Positions 17,751 to 26,451 of a DNA stretch of 45,849 nt are shown here, in pieces; position 1 is the stretch's first letter, and the number at the start of each line of letters is the position of its first letter. A program made the translations under genes and the position numbers. The notes beneath the pieces were generated by a model that did no database searches, was not told where the DNA came from, and saw nothing but the letters and a program-made list of their open reading frames with translations. This DNA is from Bradyrhizobium sp. NAS80.1 (lineage in GTDB: Bacteria > Pseudomonadota > Alphaproteobacteria > Rhizobiales > Xanthobacteraceae), in assembly GCF_001908205.1 (NCBI RefSeq), contig NZ_LGHL01000002.1, positions 1 to 45,849 of the forward strand. Reading direction: 5' to 3'.

Positions 17751-18122
17751 TTACCGGCGCCAGGCGATGCCGATCAGGAAGCCGATGCCGAGCGCGAGCC
17801 CGACGGTGGCGAGCGGTCGCTGCGTGATGGCGTCTTCCAGCGTCTCTTCGATCGAGCCATAGGCGTCCTGCGCCGCGCCCATCATCGCGCTGCCGCGCTC
17901 CGACATGTCGTCGATCGCGGAATCCATGTTCTCGCGGGCCTGGCGATAGCCACGACGGGCCTGCTTGCTGGTGGAATTGGCAAAGGTATTGAGCGCCTCA
18001 GTGATCTGATCGGTGAGGGCGGCGATATCGCTTTTCACGGCTGCTACATCCTTCTCGAGGCGTTCTCTGGTGGCTTTGTCGGTCCAGTCTCTCGTCCCGG
18101 CCTCGGCATTGCTCGTCGACAT
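17751..18122 (-). CDS. DUF883 (ElaB/YqjD-like) membrane-anchored protein
   Basis: This 123-residue protein has a long amphipathic helical region (residues 15-95) and a single C-terminal membrane anchor, LATVGLALGIGFLIGIAWRR, which is the DUF883 signature. The Escherichia homologues YqjD and ElaB bind ribosomes at the membrane in stationary phase; the same role here is inference. It is likely co-transcribed with the downstream small membrane protein. Confidence 0.88.
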   Translation of the reverse strand: MSTSNAEAGTRDWTDKATRERLEKDVAAVKSDIAALTDQITEALNTFANSTSKQARRGYRQARENMDSAIDDMSERGSAMMGAAQDAYGSIEETLEDAITQRPLATVGLALGIGFLIGIAWRR

Positions 18123-18198
18123 CTGGGGCTCCGAATTGTTGGCGGCTGGATAGCCGGAAAACGCTTCGTCTTCGGGTAAGTTCCGTTGCGGAAACCGG

Positions 18199-19311
18199 TC
18201 AGGCCTGCGGCAGCTGCGGCGAATTCTCCGGCATCAGATGCTCCTTCAGGATCAGCCCGACGATCAGCAGCGGCGACGACAGGAACGCGCCCATCGGTCC
18301 CCATAGCCAGGTCCAGAACGCCAGCGCGATGAAGACGGCCAGCGCATTCAGGGCCAGCCTGCGGCCGATGATGGTCGGCGTGACGAAGTGCCCTTCCATG
18401 AAGGTGATGCCACCGAAGGCGAGCCCCGCCATCAGTCCGCCGCCGAGGGTCGGGAAGGTGACGAGCCCCACCACGACCAGAACGACGAACATCGCGACCG
18501 GTCCGATGATCGGGATGAAGTTGAGCGCAGCCGCGAGCGCGCCGAGCCCGGCCGGATTCGGCAGGCCGGTGAGCGCGCAGACGATGCCGGTTGCGACACC
18601 CACGCCGATATTAATGACAGTCACCGTCAAAAGGTAGTTGCCGAGATGAACCTCGATCTCGTTGAGGATCCGCAGCGTGCGCAGCCGCGCATCGCGATCG
18701 CTGAACGTCATGATCAGAGCCCGCCGCAGGTCGCGCCAGCTTGCGATGAAGAGGATCAGGGTGGCGAAGAACAGCAGGAATTCGGCGAAAGTCGGTGACA
18801 GGAATTCCAGCGTGGGCTGCACCCATTCGAATTTCGGCAGCTGGAAGCTTGGCAGCCCCTCCGAGCCGCCCACCATGGTTTGCAGCTCCCGCCACAGCGC
18901 AAGCGGGCGGTCGAAAACGTGCAGCTTGTCCTTCAACTGCGCGCCCAGCTCGGGCAGGCGTGAGCTCCACTCCATCGCGGGCGCGGCAATCAGCGCGACC
19001 ACGAAGGCGACGACCGTGGTCACCGCGACCACGATCAAGACTGCTCCGACCGCACGCGGCACGCGCCGTCGCTCCAGGAAGGATGCGGCCGGCGATAGCA
19101 TGGTACCGGCGACAATGGCCATCACGACCGGGAGGAAAAACGCCTTGGCGACGTAGAGCACCGCGACCACGGCGATCAGGAGCAGGCCGGCGAGCGCAAA
19201 GGCGACGAACTCGGTGCGGCGGATCACCGGCGGCAGCTCGGCATGGCTGTCGGGAAGCGGGGCGCCTTCGTTGTTGCCGGAGATCAGACGTTCACTGGGA
19301 AGGACGCGCAC
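18199..19311 (-). CDS. AI-2E family (PerM/TqsA-like) transporter
   Basis: This 370-residue membrane protein of the AI-2E/UPF0118 family has about eight spans. The N-terminal pair (FALAGLLLIAVVAVLYVAKAFFLPVVMAI region) precedes a soluble helical loop (about residues 100-190). Conserved C-terminal helices include TGLPNPAGLGALAAALNFIPIIG and the PTIIGRRLALNALAVFIALAFW segment. The open frame reaches 19443, but the GTG at 19311, preceded by GGGAGAG, is the better start. Transport of autoinducer-2 is known for one member only; the substrate here is unknown. Confidence 0.88.
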   Translation of the reverse strand: MRVLPSERLISGNNEGAPLPDSHAELPPVIRRTEFVAFALAGLLLIAVVAVLYVAKAFFLPVVMAIVAGTMLSPAASFLERRRVPRAVGAVLIVVAVTTVVAFVVALIAAPAMEWSSRLPELGAQLKDKLHVFDRPLALWRELQTMVGGSEGLPSFQLPKFEWVQPTLEFLSPTFAEFLLFFATLILFIASWRDLRRALIMTFSDRDARLRTLRILNEIEVHLGNYLLTVTVINIGVGVATGIVCALTGLPNPAGLGALAAALNFIPIIGPVAMFVVLVVVGLVTFPTLGGGLMAGLAFGGITFMEGHFVTPTIIGRRLALNALAVFIALAFWTWLWGPMGAFLSSPLLIVGLILKEHLMPENSPQLPQA

Positions 19312-19521
19312 AATATCTCTCCCGCACGGAGGCTTGAGATCCGCGCGCCCATTGACGACCGGAGAACGCGCGAGCCGGTCGCGGGTTCCATCGCGGCTTC
19401 GTGAAGAGCCGTTCGCTTGACTGTGACGTCGCCGTCGCAGCAAGCGGCGGAACTTGAGTCGGTCCGGCTGCGTTTGTTGGAAGCCGCATCACCCTGATGC
19501 ACACATCCCACGGGGCAGCAC

Positions 19522-20310
19522 ATGACAAAGTTCTCTGCAGTCCGTCGCCGCAACTCGCCGCGCGCCGTCACCGCTTTTGCCTTCGCAACCGCCCTGCTTG
19601 CCGTATCCTTCGGCGCCGCAAGCGCGCAGACGCTCCTCGGCTACGCGCCGATGCAGCGGCAGGCCTATCCGCAAGGCCCGGCCTATTCGCAAGGCTATGC
19701 ACAAGGCTATGTAAGTGAAGCGCCGCAGGCGGTCGGCGAGGATGCCCAGTTGCCCGACCGGTTGCGCAAGCAGATCGTCAGCTTCGACCGGAGCGAGCCC
19801 GCCGGCACCATCGTAATCGATACCGGTAACACCTATCTCTATTATGTGCTCGGCAATGGCCGCGCGATCCGCTACGGCGTCGGCGTCGGCCGCGAGGGCT
19901 TCACCTGGGCGGGCGTGCAGAGCATCAGCCGGAAGGCGGAATGGCCGGACTGGCACCCGCCGGCCGAGATGATCGCGCGCCAGCCTTATCTGCCGCGTTT
20001 CGTCGCCGGCGGTCCCGGCAACCCGCTCGGCGCGCGGGCGATGTATCTCGGCTCGAGCGAATACCGCATCCACGGCACCAACGATCCCACCACGATCGGC
20101 AAGTTCGTCTCGTCCGGCTGCATCCGCCTGACCAATGAGGACGTCACGGACCTGTTCAACCGCGTCAATATCGGCGCCAAGGTGGTGGTACTGCCGAAGA
20201 ACGCGCCGCTGATGGCGAAAGGCGGCGACCCCGTGCGCAAGCGCCCGGCCGTGACGGCCCTGCCCTCGGCTCCGCAGACGCTGAACGTCTCGACGTCGGC
20301 GGTGAACTGA
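19522..20310 (+). CDS. L,D-transpeptidase (YkuD domain), secreted
   Basis: This 262-residue protein has an N-terminal signal peptide (AFATALLAVSFGAASAQ) and a short Tyr/Gln/Gly-rich linker (YPQGPAYSQGYAQGY). The YkuD domain runs from about residue 95 to 232. The catalytic motif HGTNDPTTIG...SSGCIRL places His184 and Cys200 in the active site. It forms 3-3 cross-links in peptidoglycan or attaches proteins to it in the periplasm. The Pro/Ser-rich C-terminus is low complexity. The next gene starts 17 bases later and is likely co-transcribed. Confidence 0.93.
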   Translation: MTKFSAVRRRNSPRAVTAFAFATALLAVSFGAASAQTLLGYAPMQRQAYPQGPAYSQGYAQGYVSEAPQAVGEDAQLPDRLRKQIVSFDRSEPAGTIVIDTGNTYLYYVLGNGRAIRYGVGVGREGFTWAGVQSISRKAEWPDWHPPAEMIARQPYLPRFVAGGPGNPLGARAMYLGSSEYRIHGTNDPTTIGKFVSSGCIRLTNEDVTDLFNRVNIGAKVVVLPKNAPLMAKGGDPVRKRPAVTALPSAPQTLNVSTSAVN

Positions 20311-20327
20311 GAGTTGAGTGAGGTCAT

Positions 20328-20981
20328 ATGAAGAAACGTTCGATCAGCAAACTGGCCGGTGGCGCGGCGGCGATGCTTGCCGTTGCTTCCCTCGGCCTCG
20401 CGCTGACGCCGTCGGCGCATGCGGAGGATTTCTTCTCGGCGCTGTTCGGTGGCTTCCGGATGCGGCCGCCGCCCGAGATCCGGATGCCGTTCCCCAACGA
20501 CGACATGCCGCGCTATGACGCGCCGCGCCAGCGGGCCTCCTATGGCGGTGGCACCGCCTATTGTGTGCGCGGTTGCGACGGTCGCTACTTCCCGGCGCAG
20601 GGAGCTGATGCCGAAAGCAAGGCGGAATCCTGCAAGAGCTTCTGCCCGGCTTCGGAAACCTCGCTGGTCTATGGCAGCAATATCGACGAGGCCACGACGG
20701 ATAAGGGAAAATCCTATTCCGATCTGCCCAACGCCTTCCGGTATCGCAACGAGATCGTCGCGGATTGCACCTGCAACGGCAAGGATCCGGTCGGGCTTGC
20801 GCAGGTCAAGGTCGAGAATGACCCCACCTTGCGCAAGGGCGACATCGTCGCGGGCGCCGATGGCCTAGTGGTCGCCAACCGCAACGCCAATGACCGCCGC
20901 GGCGTCGCGATGAACTTCTCCCCGCTCCCGGAATCGCTCCGTGCCAAATTCCGTCATGTGCCGGTGGTGGCAAAAGAGTAG
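20328..20981 (+). CDS. DUF2865 secreted protein
   Basis: This 217-residue exported protein has a signal peptide (GGAAAMLAVASLGLALTPSAHA). The mature part matches the DUF2865 pattern: AYCVRGCDGRYFPAQGAD, SCKSFCPASETSLVYGS, DATTDKGKSYSDLP-like and DCTCNGKDPVGLA. The eight or so cysteine-motif positions suggest disulfides. The function of the family is unknown; in alphaproteobacteria it often accompanies L,D-transpeptidases, as here, which suggests a cell-envelope role by inference. Confidence 0.88.
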   Translation: MKKRSISKLAGGAAAMLAVASLGLALTPSAHAEDFFSALFGGFRMRPPPEIRMPFPNDDMPRYDAPRQRASYGGGTAYCVRGCDGRYFPAQGADAESKAESCKSFCPASETSLVYGSNIDEATTDKGKSYSDLPNAFRYRNEIVADCTCNGKDPVGLAQVKVENDPTLRKGDIVAGADGLVVANRNANDRRGVAMNFSPLPESLRAKFRHVPVVAKE

Positions 20982-20995
20982 GGGCCAGCGCTTCC

Positions 20996-23093
20996 CTACG
21001 CTGCGCGGATCTTGCCCAGGAAGTCGCTGACCTGCTCGCCGAGCTGGCGACTCTGGGTTTCCAGCGTTTCCGACGCCTGCCTGACGTTCTCCGCCGCACC
21101 GGCCGCGGTGTCGGCATCGGCCTTCACGCCGCTGATGTTGTCCGACACGTTCTTGGTGCCTTGCGCAGCATATTGCGTGCTGCGGGTGATTTCCTGGGTT
21201 GCCGCACCCTGTTCCTGCACGGCGGTGGCGATGGCGGTGGCAACTTCATTGACCTCGCCGATGATGCCGCCGATCGCCTGGATCGCGTTGATGGCATCGC
21301 TTGCGACCTTCTGGATGTCAGCGATCTGCTCGGAGATGTCCTCCGTCGCCTTCGCGGTCTGGCTCGCCAGCGACTTCACCTCGGAGGCGACCACGGCGAA
21401 GCCACGGCCGGCTTCGCCGGCGCGCGCGGCCTCGATCGTGGCGTTCAATGCAAGAAGGTTGGTCTGCGCCGCGATGGTGTTGATCAGGCCGACGACCTCG
21501 CCGATGCGGTTGGCCGAGTTCGCGAGGCCCTGGACGGTGCCGTCGGTGTCGCGCGCCTGGTTGACGGCGCGGCTGGCGATTCCTGCGGCGTGAGCGGCCT
21601 GCTGACTGATGTCGTTGATCGAGGCGCTTAGTTCCTCGGCCGCTGAGGCCACGCTGTCCACGCTCATCGAGGCGTCGCCCGAGGCCTTGCCGGCGATCTG
21701 CACCCGCTCATTGGTCTGGCGTGAGACCGCGGAGAGTTTCGAGGCAGTCTTGCTCATTTCGGTGGAGGCCTGGCCCAACTGCGCGAGCGTCTCGCGCACC
21801 AGACCCTCGAATTCCCCGATGGAGGCCTCGATCGTGCGCTGGCGCACCGCGGCGCCGGCATTGTGTTCGCGTTCCTGGGCCTCGATCTGCAGCTTGTCGG
21901 TGGCCTGCTGCTTGAAGGTTTCAAGAGCGCCGGCAAGCGCGCCGATCTCGTCCTTGCGGTCGAGATAGCCGCTGTCGACGGTGAGGTCGCCGCCGGCAAC
22001 CTTGAGCATGGCGTCGCGGATGTTGTGCAGCGGGCGAATGACGCGGCGGGTGACCGTGAGCGTCGCCCCGACGGTCAGAAGCGCGGCGAAGACCAGCATG
22101 GCGATCTGGACCACGAGTGCGCGGCTCGCCGCTGTGTACTGAACGGCGGCATAGTCGCGCGCCTCGTCGAGCGCACGCTCGGCCACCGCGACCGCCGTGC
22201 CCATGCGCTGTGCGGTCAACTGTGTCCACTGGTCGGCGGTCATGTCGGTCTTCGACCCCACCATGATCTGGTCGATCAGCCGGTCGCGCAGCGCAAGATA
22301 GTCGGCGTTGAAATAGGCGGACTTGGCAGCGTTCATCGCGTTGGCGAGTTCCGGCGACAGCTTCATGCCGAGCGTCGCGGAATCGAGCCCGCTCCAGGCA
22401 TTCTCGATGGCGCCGACGAATTTGGTGTAGGTCTGCTGCGCTTCCAGCGGCCGGCTGCCGGTCGCCACGAGTCCGGTCGAAACCAGGTCTGAGGCCTCTC
22501 CGGCAGTATTGCGCAACAGCCAGGCTGCCTGCTTGATCGACAGCAGCTGGTCGATCTGCGGATCGTTGTGATTGACGACGCCCGTCAGGCGCGCGGAGAT
22601 CTCCTCCAGCGTCGCGAGCAGCGCGCCGGTCTGGTCCGTGTAGTCCTTCGACAAGGCCGCGCGCCGCGCCTTTTTCGGCTTGCGTATCTCGTCCCAGGCC
22701 TCGCTCTGGAGCGTCACCAGCTTGTCGACCTGCTGGTTCAGATTGCCGAGCAGGGTGGTTTGCTCGGCGAACGGGATCGAGGGCAGCAGCGCCGCGGTGG
22801 CGCGGATCGCCGGCATCTCGGCGTCGTGGATGCCGCGGAGGAATTTCTCGATCTCCGGCGACACCGGCGCTTCGCCGTTCAGCACGCGGGGGGGTCGAGG
22901 ATCGATCGGTGCGGAGGTTGTGCATCGCCTTGAACGCGTTCGCGGAGGCCTCGGCTACGGCCGCGATGTGGCCGGTCGCACGCAGCCGCTCCCAGGACTG
23001 CCAGGCGCTGATCACCAGCAACGCCACCACGCACGCCGCGAGAAGAGCGATGACGGACTGCAGCAGCGCCGAAACGGTCACACGTCGAAGCAT
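20996..23093 (-). pseudogene. Methyl-accepting chemotaxis protein, frameshifted near its N-terminus
   Basis: If repaired this would be a 698-residue chemoreceptor: TM1 (VTVSALLQSVIALLAACVVALLV, residues about 6-28), a long periplasmic helical sensor region, TM2 near residue 265, HAMP ([23 protein letters not shown]) and the MCP signalling hairpin with the highly conserved tip [21 protein letters not shown] run of seven G at 22888-22894 splits it. The first 69 codons are read from the ATG at 23093 and the rest from a frame shifted by one; six G would join them. As written only the portion from about 22885 downward is open, lacking TM1. Confidence 0.87.
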
Positions 23094-23370
23094 GATGAAT
23101 CCCCGAGACCCGCCATCTTTCGCAAAAAGGAATAAACAGAGTTGTAACGCCCGCGGGGTTCGCGTTGACGGAGGCCTGCGGCGTGGGCGCTTGCGCGGGG
23201 AATGCAAGGCGTTGACGGATCGCGTTAACGGATCGTTACCGGCTTGCTGTCCCGGCGTCGTCCCGAAAAACTTGGGCAGCCAAGCAGGTCGCACGCGTGA
23301 TCGTCATCATCATCGGCGTAGTGTCGCTGCTGAAATATCTGACGGTGTTTTAGTGGGGCAAGTTAAGTCG

Positions 23371-23448
23371 CGTAGCCCGGATGAGCGAAGCGATATCCGG
23401 GATGCCCCAACGAAGGTCCCGGATGTCGCTTCGCTCATCCGGGCTACG
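23371..23448. repeat. Long inverted repeat of Bradyrhizobium type
   Basis: Two arms of 32 bases (23371-23402 and 23417-23448) are inverse copies with one mismatch, separated by 14 bases. The arm core is CGTAGCCCGGATGAGCGAAG. It would form a very stable cruciform or RNA hairpin between the chemoreceptor and the CsbD terminator. This motif is a frequent dispersed repeat in Bradyrhizobium intergenic DNA, in my recollection. The 406-base gap 23094-23499 otherwise holds the chemoreceptor upstream region, with no gene visible. Confidence 0.9.
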
Positions 23449-23456
23449 GCTCTCAA

Positions 23457-23485
23457 TAAAAAAAGCCCCAGCGTGAGCTGGGGCT
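23457..23485 (-). terminator. Rho-independent terminator of the CsbD gene
   Basis: On the minus strand the stem AGCCCCAGC / GCTGGGGCT (9 base pairs, 4-base loop) is followed by seven T. It begins 15 bases after the CsbD stop at 23500. This is the clearest intrinsic terminator in the window. Confidence 0.92.
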
Positions 23486-23499
23486 TCGTTGTTGTTGCC

Positions 23500-23700
23500 T
23501 TAGTGCAGCGACTTGAGCCAGTCGTCGACGTCCTGACGAACCTGGTCCTTGGCCTTGCCGTAGCGCTCCTGGAGCCGGCCCTCGAGCTGTTCGCGGCGAC
23601 CCTCGATCAATTTGAGGTCATCGTCAGTGAGTTTGCCCCACTTCTCCTTGGCCGAACCCTTGAACTGCTTCCAGTTTCCTTCGATGCGGTTCCAGTCCAT
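23500..23700 (-). CDS. CsbD family stress-response protein
   Basis: This 66-residue hydrophilic protein matches CsbD end to end: MDWNRIEGNWKQFKGSAKEKWGKL (core WKQFKGSAKEKWGKLT), then DDLKLIEGRREQLEGRLQERYGK (core EGRLQERYGKAKDQVR). Family members are induced by general stress, but the molecular role is unknown. The ATG at 23700 is preceded by GGGAG at good spacing; upstream ATGs at 23706 and 23730 are less suited. It has its own terminator. Confidence 0.92.
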   Translation of the reverse strand: MDWNRIEGNWKQFKGSAKEKWGKLTDDDLKLIEGRREQLEGRLQERYGKAKDQVRQDVDDWLKSLH

Positions 23701-23785
23701 GAGCATCTCCCGTTGCTGACGGCTCGACAACGCGACCGGCGCGCCGCCGTTCCCCAGCGCGCGGCGACCTTTCGCCCAACAAAAA

Positions 23786-23807
23786 AGCCCCGGCTGGCGC
23801 CGGGGCT
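23786..23807 (-). terminator. Terminator downstream of malate synthase
   Basis: The arms AGCCCCGGC and GCCGGGGCT with a 4-base loop are followed on the minus strand by six T (A-run at 23781-23786 on the plus strand). It lies about 70 bases beyond the malate synthase stop. Four T also follow on the plus strand, so it could work in both directions. Confidence 0.88.
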
Positions 23808-23844
23808 TTTGACATTCCAGTGACCGGGCTGAACCCGCAGCCTT

Positions 23845-23890
23845 GTTAGCTAAGAGCCTCGTTAGCTAAGAGCCTCGTTAGCTAAGAGCC
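23845..23890 (-). repeat. 16-bp tandem triplication over the malate synthase stop codon
   Basis: The unit GTTAGCTAAGAGCCTC (plus strand) occurs perfectly at 23845-23860 and 23861-23876, with a 14-base partial copy at 23877-23890. The partial copy encodes the last residues (ALS) and the TAA stop of malate synthase. Because 16 is not a multiple of 3, the copies place the TAA in successive reading frames. It looks like slippage-driven duplication. Confidence 0.9.
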
Positions 23891-26043
23891 TTGGCCTCGC
23901 GGCGGCGCGCGGTGAGGATGTACTCGGTGTAGCCGTTCGGTTGCTCGCGGCCCTTGAAGATGAGGTCGCAGGCGGCCTTGAAGGCGACGCCGTCGAAGGC
24001 AGGCGCCATCGGCTTGTAGATGGCATCGCCGGCATTCTGCTTGTCGACGACGGTGGCCATGCGCTTGAGCGATTCCATCACCAGCGCTTCGGTGATGACG
24101 CCCTGGTGCAGCCAGTTGGCGAGATGCTGGCTGGAGATGCGCAAGGTCGCGCGGTCTTCCATCAGGCCGACATCGTGGATGTCGGGCACCTTGGAGCAGC
24201 CGACGCCCTGGTCGATCCAGCGCACGACATAGCCAAGGATGCCCTGGCAGTTGTTGTCGATCTCCTGCTTGACATCATCGGGCGCCCAGTTCGACTTCGA
24301 CACCGGAATGGTGAGGATGTCGGAGAGTTTTGCGCGCGGCCCGCCCTTGGTGAGCTCCTGCTGGCGCGCGATGACGTTGACCTGGTGGTAGTGCAGGGCG
24401 TGCAGCGTCGCCGCGGTCGGCGAGGGCACCCAGGCGGTGGTGGCGCCGGCCTGCGGATGGGCGAGCTTCTGCGCCAGCATGTCCGCCATCTTGTCGGGCG
24501 CGGCCCACATGCCCTTGCCGATCTGGGCATGGCCGGGCAGGCCATCGATCAGGCCCATGTCGACATTCCAGTCCTCATAGGCCTTGATCCAGGCCTGCGC
24601 CTTCATCTCGTTCTTGCGGATCATGGGACCGGCTTCCATCGAAGTGTGGATCTCGTCGCCGGTGCGGTCGAGGAAGCCGGTGTTGATGAACATGATGCGC
24701 TTGGAGGCGCGCTGGATGCAGGCCTTGAGGTTGACGGTGGTGCGTCGCTCCTCGTCCATGATGCCGACCTTGAGCGTGTTTTCAGGCAAGCCCAGCATCT
24801 TCTCGACGCGATCGAAGATCTCGCAGGTCAGCGACACCTCGTCGGGGCCGTGCATCTTCGGCTTGACGATGTAAGCCGAGCCGGTGCGGCTGTTCCTGAC
24901 CTTGGAATTGCCCTTGAGGTCGTGGATGGCCAGAAGCCCGGAGACGGCGGCATCGAGCAGGCCTTCCGGAATCTCCTCGCCCTTCTCGTCCAGCACGGCA
25001 TCGGTGAACATGTGGTGACCGCAGTTGCGCATCAGCAGCAGGCTGCGGCCGTGCAGCTTGATCTCGCCCTTGCCATCAGGCGTCTTGTAGCTGCGATCGG
25101 TGTTGAGCGAGCGCGTCATCGTCTTGCCGCCCTTCTCGAAGTCGGCAGACAACGTCCCGTTCATGAGACCGAGGGTGTTGCGATAGACCAGCACCTTGTC
25201 CTCGGCGTCGACCGCGGCGACCGAGTCCTCCATGTCGAGAATGGTGGAGACCGCTGCTTCCATGATCATGTCGGCGACGCCGGCCGGATCGTCCTTGCCG
25301 ATCGCGCTGTTGCGATCGATCTTCACCTCGACATGCAGGCCGTTGTTGACGAGCAGCACCGCGCTCGGCGCAGCCGCATCGCCCTGGAAGCCTGCGAACT
25401 GCGCGGCGTTCTTCAGCGCGGTGGCATTGCCGCTTTTCAGCTTAACCGCAAGCTGGCCCGCGACGACGCTATAGGCGGTGACGTCGGTGTGGCTGCCGGT
25501 CGCCAGTGGCACGGCGGCATCGAGGAAGGCTTTCGCTTTCGCGATCACCTTGTCGCCGCGCGCCTTGTTGTAACCCTTGCCGCTCTCGGAAGGATCGTGC
25601 GGGATCGCGTCGGTGCCGTAGAAGGCGTCATAGAGCGAGCCCCAGCGCGCATTCGCCGCGTTCAGCGCATAGCGCGCATTGGTGAGAGGCACGACGAGCT
25701 GCGGCCCGCAGATCTGGCCGATTTCTTCGTCGACATTGGCGGTCTCGACCTTCTGCGTCGCCGGTTCAGGGACGAGATAGCCGATGTCCTTCAGGAAGGC
25801 GGTGTAGGCATTGAGGTCGAATGCCTTGCCCTTGTTGGCGCGGTGCCAGTCGTCGATCTTGGCCTGCAGCGTGTCGCGCACCGCCAGCAGCGCGCGGTTC
25901 TTCGGCCCCAGGTCCTTGATGATGGCGGCGACCCCGGCCCAGAACGCGTCCGGCGCGATCCCCGATTTCGGGGCCGCTTCCTTGGCGATGAAGTCAAACA
26001 GGACAGGAGCGATCTTCAATCCGTGGGCGTCGACGCGTTTCAT
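23878..26043 (-). CDS. glcB: Malate synthase G
   Basis: This 721-residue cytoplasmic enzyme condenses glyoxylate with acetyl-CoA to malate (glyoxylate/glycolate metabolism). Characteristic stretches are [14 protein letters not shown], the catalytic-region [15 protein letters not shown], the Mg-binding segment with [14 protein letters not shown], and [20 protein letters not shown]. Length is normal for the single-chain G isoform. The ATG at 26043 ([10 protein letters not shown]) is the family start; the open frame extends 34 codons further upstream without support. The C-terminus falls in a tandem repeat. No other glyoxylate-pathway gene is adjacent. Confidence 0.96.
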   Translation of the reverse strand: MKRVDAHGLKIAPVLFDFIAKEAAPKSGIAPDAFWAGVAAIIKDLGPKNRALLAVRDTLQAKIDDWHRANKGKAFDLNAYTAFLKDIGYLVPEPATQKVETANVDEEIGQICGPQLVVPLTNARYALNAANARWGSLYDAFYGTDAIPHDPSESGKGYNKARGDKVIAKAKAFLDAAVPLATGSHTDVTAYSVVAGQLAVKLKSGNATALKNAAQFAGFQGDAAAPSAVLLVNNGLHVEVKIDRNSAIGKDDPAGVADMIMEAAVSTILDMEDSVAAVDAEDKVLVYRNTLGLMNGTLSADFEKGGKTMTRSLNTDRSYKTPDGKGEIKLHGRSLLLMRNCGHHMFTDAVLDEKGEEIPEGLLDAAVSGLLAIHDLKGNSKVRNSRTGSAYIVKPKMHGPDEVSLTCEIFDRVEKMLGLPENTLKVGIMDEERRTTVNLKACIQRASKRIMFINTGFLDRTGDEIHTSMEAGPMIRKNEMKAQAWIKAYEDWNVDMGLIDGLPGHAQIGKGMWAAPDKMADMLAQKLAHPQAGATTAWVPSPTAATLHALHYHQVNVIARQQELTKGGPRAKLSDILTIPVSKSNWAPDDVKQEIDNNCQGILGYVVRWIDQGVGCSKVPDIHDVGLMEDRATLRISSQHLANWLHQGVITEALVMESLKRMATVVDKQNAGDAIYKPMAPAFDGVAFKAACDLIFKGREQPNGYTEYILTARRREAKALS

Positions 26044-26255
26044 GATGGGCTTTCTTGTTGGAAATGGCCGTTTTCGGCTGCTTTTGACCCGACAGCAGCA
26101 AAATGCGCCCATAAAGGGCGGCTTTCGGAGCCCTATTAGCCCCAAAATCGAGGCAATGAGAAGACCCCCAGGGGTTTGTCAAAATGTCAAGACGTGGTGT
26201 GGGCTTGGCTCGTTTTACAAACGAATGCCCGGCTTCGGCGCCACGCGCACACGGC

Positions 26256-26412
26256 GCTCCCTCCCCCCTTGCGGGGGAGGGCAGGGGAGGGGGGGTAGCC
26301 CAGGAAAAGGTGTGTCCGAATTTGAGGACAAAATCAGTTCGCGCTGATGGAGAGAGTCCCCGTGTGAACCCCTCTCCCTGGCCCTCCCCCGCAAGGGGGG
26401 GGAGGGAACGCA
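26256..26412. repeat. Empty copy of the GC-rich inverted-repeat element
   Basis: The left arm at 26256-26294 matches the arm at 7382-7420 at 38 of 39 positions. The right arm at about 26368-26407 matches the one at 7786-7823, with a longer G run. The arms are inverted and separated by about 70 bases that contain no gene. In the 408-base gap between malate synthase and cysN/C (26044-26451) I see nothing else except two TTGACA hexamers on the minus strand (26177-26182, 26185-26190), which may be part of the malate synthase promoter. Confidence 0.85.
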
Positions 26413-26451
26413 CCGCATGCGCGGATATACGAGCGAACCAGCGAGAGCGCC

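Noticed and set aside
23845..23890. CRISPR-like direct repeats
   Set aside because: Units abut with no spacers, and one copy lies within a coding end; the same holds for the 13-bp repeats at 10304-10350.
23941..26139. Plus-strand 732-codon frame opposite malate synthase
   Set aside because: Covers an intact conserved enzyme on the other strand; composition is Asp/His/Gly-rich without domains.
26177..26190. Sigma-70 promoter of malate synthase from two TTGACA hexamers
   Set aside because: No acceptable -10 element at 16-18 bases; mentioned under the intergenic repeat but not called.
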